Below, one piece after another: positions 13,194 to 14,325 of a DNA stretch of 14,325 bases; within the stretch, counting starts at the first letter, position 1, and each line of letters starts with the position of its first letter. The stretch covers positions 1 to 14,325 of the forward strand of contig VHDG01000017.1 of assembly GCA_016871475.1 (NCBI GenBank). The letters are read 5' to 3'. This DNA comes from Verrucomicrobiota bacterium (GTDB lineage: Bacteria > Verrucomicrobiota > Verrucomicrobiia > Limisphaerales > UBA11320). A model generated the notes under the pieces. The model worked only from the letters and a program-made list of their open reading frames with translations. It was not told the DNA's origin and searched no databases. The position numbers and the translations under genes were made by a program.

Positions 13194-14325
13194 ATGATGA
13201 CTATGCGCGGCTTCCTGGTTGGGCTTTGCCTTTTGATTTCGATGCCGTCTGGGGTGATCGCAGCCCAGGCAGTCGGGGGGCGAAAACCTCCCCCCCCTGG
13301 CAACCGTTACCTGTTCGTCGTCGAGAATTCTTCCTCGATGCAAGCGCGGGATGAGGCAGTGCAGGAGGCATTATTTGATCTCGTCCATAGCGGGGCCCGG
13401 GGGCAGATGGAGTCGGGAGACACGTTCGGGGTATGGACATTCAACAGCACGGTGGACACCCGGTTTCCCATGCAAACCTGGGACTCGGCCAACCGCCTGA
13501 ACCTGAGCGCGCGGGTCAACATCTTCCTTCGCAACCAAGGCTATAAGCGCCGTTCGCGGCTCGACGCGGTGGTGGCCGACGTTCACACCGTCGCGAAGTC
13601 CGTGGATCAGCTCACCGTCTTTTTCCTGCTGGATGGGTTGGATCGGATGGCAGGCACTCCCTTTGATAGTGAGATCAACGACATGTTCAAGGATCTGAGC
13701 CAGGGAGCCGCCCGGAGCAAAGCCCCGATCCTTATGGGATTGCGTGCCGAGAAGGGGGAGTTCACGGCCTATTCTGTTGTACCTTCCGGAGAGCAACTGA
13801 CTCTTCCACCTCTGCCGCGGCGAATCCCACCCTCACAACCTGTCGTGAAGGTCAACCAAACCGCGATCGCGGCGACACCTCCTCGGCGAGTGGCACCCAT
13901 TATCATGACGCGGGACGGATCGACCACGGATCCTGAGGCGCTCACAGCGAGGCCAGCTCCGCCGGAGAGTCAGGGAGGGCAGGCTCCAGCAACGCGCAGT
14001 GTTGATCAACCGTCCTCTCAGGCACCTGTACAACCGGCGGAAAAGAGCCCGCAGCCGGTTCCTTCTCCCGGCACCAATGGTTTGCTGGCAAAGGTGACGG
14101 CTGGTATTCCAACTCCCGTTCCGCAGAGCCGGTCGAACGTCATTCGGACGAACCGCACTGATACCGGGCTGGCAGGTAAGGGCATGGCTACCAACCTGAA
14201 CGTCGTTCGAGTGATCAAGACCACTGCACCGGTCGTGGAAACTCCGCCGAACCCCCCGGAACCAGCGTCGTCACCCGAGCCGATCGTGCCGCCGGTTGTC
14301 CCACCTGCTGTATCTTCGACGGTTG
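13194..14325 (+). CDS. Secreted von Willebrand factor A-like protein with proline-rich tail, 3' end outside window
   Basis: The frame is open from the ATG at 13194 to the window end (377 residues and still open). ATGs at 13194, 13197 and 13203 are in one frame. Residues 1-26 form a signal peptide (FLVGLCLLISMPSGVIA, cleavage near A-A-Q-A). Residues ~38-205 resemble a VWA fold: R-Y-L-F-V-V-E-N-S-S-S-M (38-49) at the metal-site position, F-G-V-W-T-F-N-S (78-85), S-R-L-D-A-V-V-A-D-V (121-130) and L-T-V-F-F-L-L-D-G (140-148). The usual D-x-S-x-S metal motif is E-N-S-S-S here, so metal binding may be changed. From ~206 on the chain is rich in Pro, Ala, Thr and Ser and looks disordered. VWA domains mediate protein contacts; the partner is unknown. 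Codons 30-36 contain a G6/C8 homopolymer pair. Confidence 0.82.
   Translation, partial: MMTMRGFLVGLCLLISMPSGVIAAQAVGGRKPPPPGNRYLFVVENSSSMQARDEAVQEALFDLVHSGARGQMESGDTFGVWTFNSTVDTRFPMQTWDSANRLNLSARVNIFLRNQGYKRRSRLDAVVADVHTVAKSVDQLTVFFLLDGLDRMAGTPFDSEINDMFKDLSQGAARSKAPILMGLRAEKGEFTAYSVVPSGEQLTLPPLPRRIPPSQPVVKVNQTAIAATPPRRVAPIIMTRDGSTTDPEALTARPAPPESQGGQAPATRSVDQPSSQAPVQPAEKSPQPVPSPGTNGLLAKVTAGIPTPVPQSRSNVIRTNRTDTGLAGKGMATNLNVVRVIKTTAPVVETPPNPPEPASSPEPIVPPVVPPAVSSTV

Noticed and set aside
1..14325. CRISPR array, insertion sequence, prophage or known defence island
   Set aside because: No regularly spaced direct repeats, transposase, integrase, Cas, restriction or toxin-antitoxin signatures were found in any frame I read.

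Overview
The window looks like part of a Verrucomicrobiota chromosome, possibly of the Pedosphaera/Limisphaera type. The assignment rests on gene style and was not tested by a search: a very large secreted protein built from Calx-beta, delta-60, P-type and DUF11-like modules, a C-terminal module with an L-x-W-P start and an F-[YF]-R end on two secreted proteins, an M64 peptidase, a porin O/P, small dispersed palindromes of the kind found in these genomes, and start codons with almost no Shine-Dalgarno sequences. The DNA is moderately GC-rich.

Layout. Positions 1-3352 (+) hold the 3' part of a giant secreted multidomain protein that begins before the window. A strong hairpin separates it from a convergent SAM-dependent methyltransferase with an N-terminal zinc-ribbon-like segment (3400-4446, -). 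Divergent from that is a translationally coupled pair: a small secreted protein of unknown function (4672-5214) and an M64-family zinc peptidase (5211-6602). A phosphate-selective-type porin follows (6717-7973). A DUF1810 protein (8152-8592, -) lies immediately downstream of a tRNA-Arg(CCT) gene (8613-8688, -). The stretch 8689-9181 has no convincing gene but holds an 88-bp palindromic element, a REP-like repeat and a TCGTAA-type repeat. A UPF0309-type SIS-domain protein (9182-9967, +) follows.

The next stretch, 9968-10542, contains a probable decayed four-helix-bundle gene on the minus strand, a spaced inverted repeat, another TCGTAA-type copy and two inverted REP-like copies. Then comes a two-gene unit: a MoeB/ThiF-rhodanese fusion (10543-11691) and purD (11706-13007). 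The window ends inside a secreted von Willebrand factor A-like protein with a proline-rich tail (13194 to the end), open at its 3' side.

The genes do not form one pathway. Three themes stand out: envelope and secreted proteins (giant adhesin-like protein, M64 pair, porin, VWA-like protein), housekeeping metabolism (MoeB-rhodanese, PurD, SIS protein, tRNA), and two repeat-rich intergenic patches. I found no CRISPR array, insertion sequence, prophage or recognised defence system. The most useful leads are the coupled M64 pair, the C-terminal module shared by two secreted proteins, the VWA-like gene with an altered metal-site motif, the tRNA/DUF1810 junction and the repeat-rich patches.
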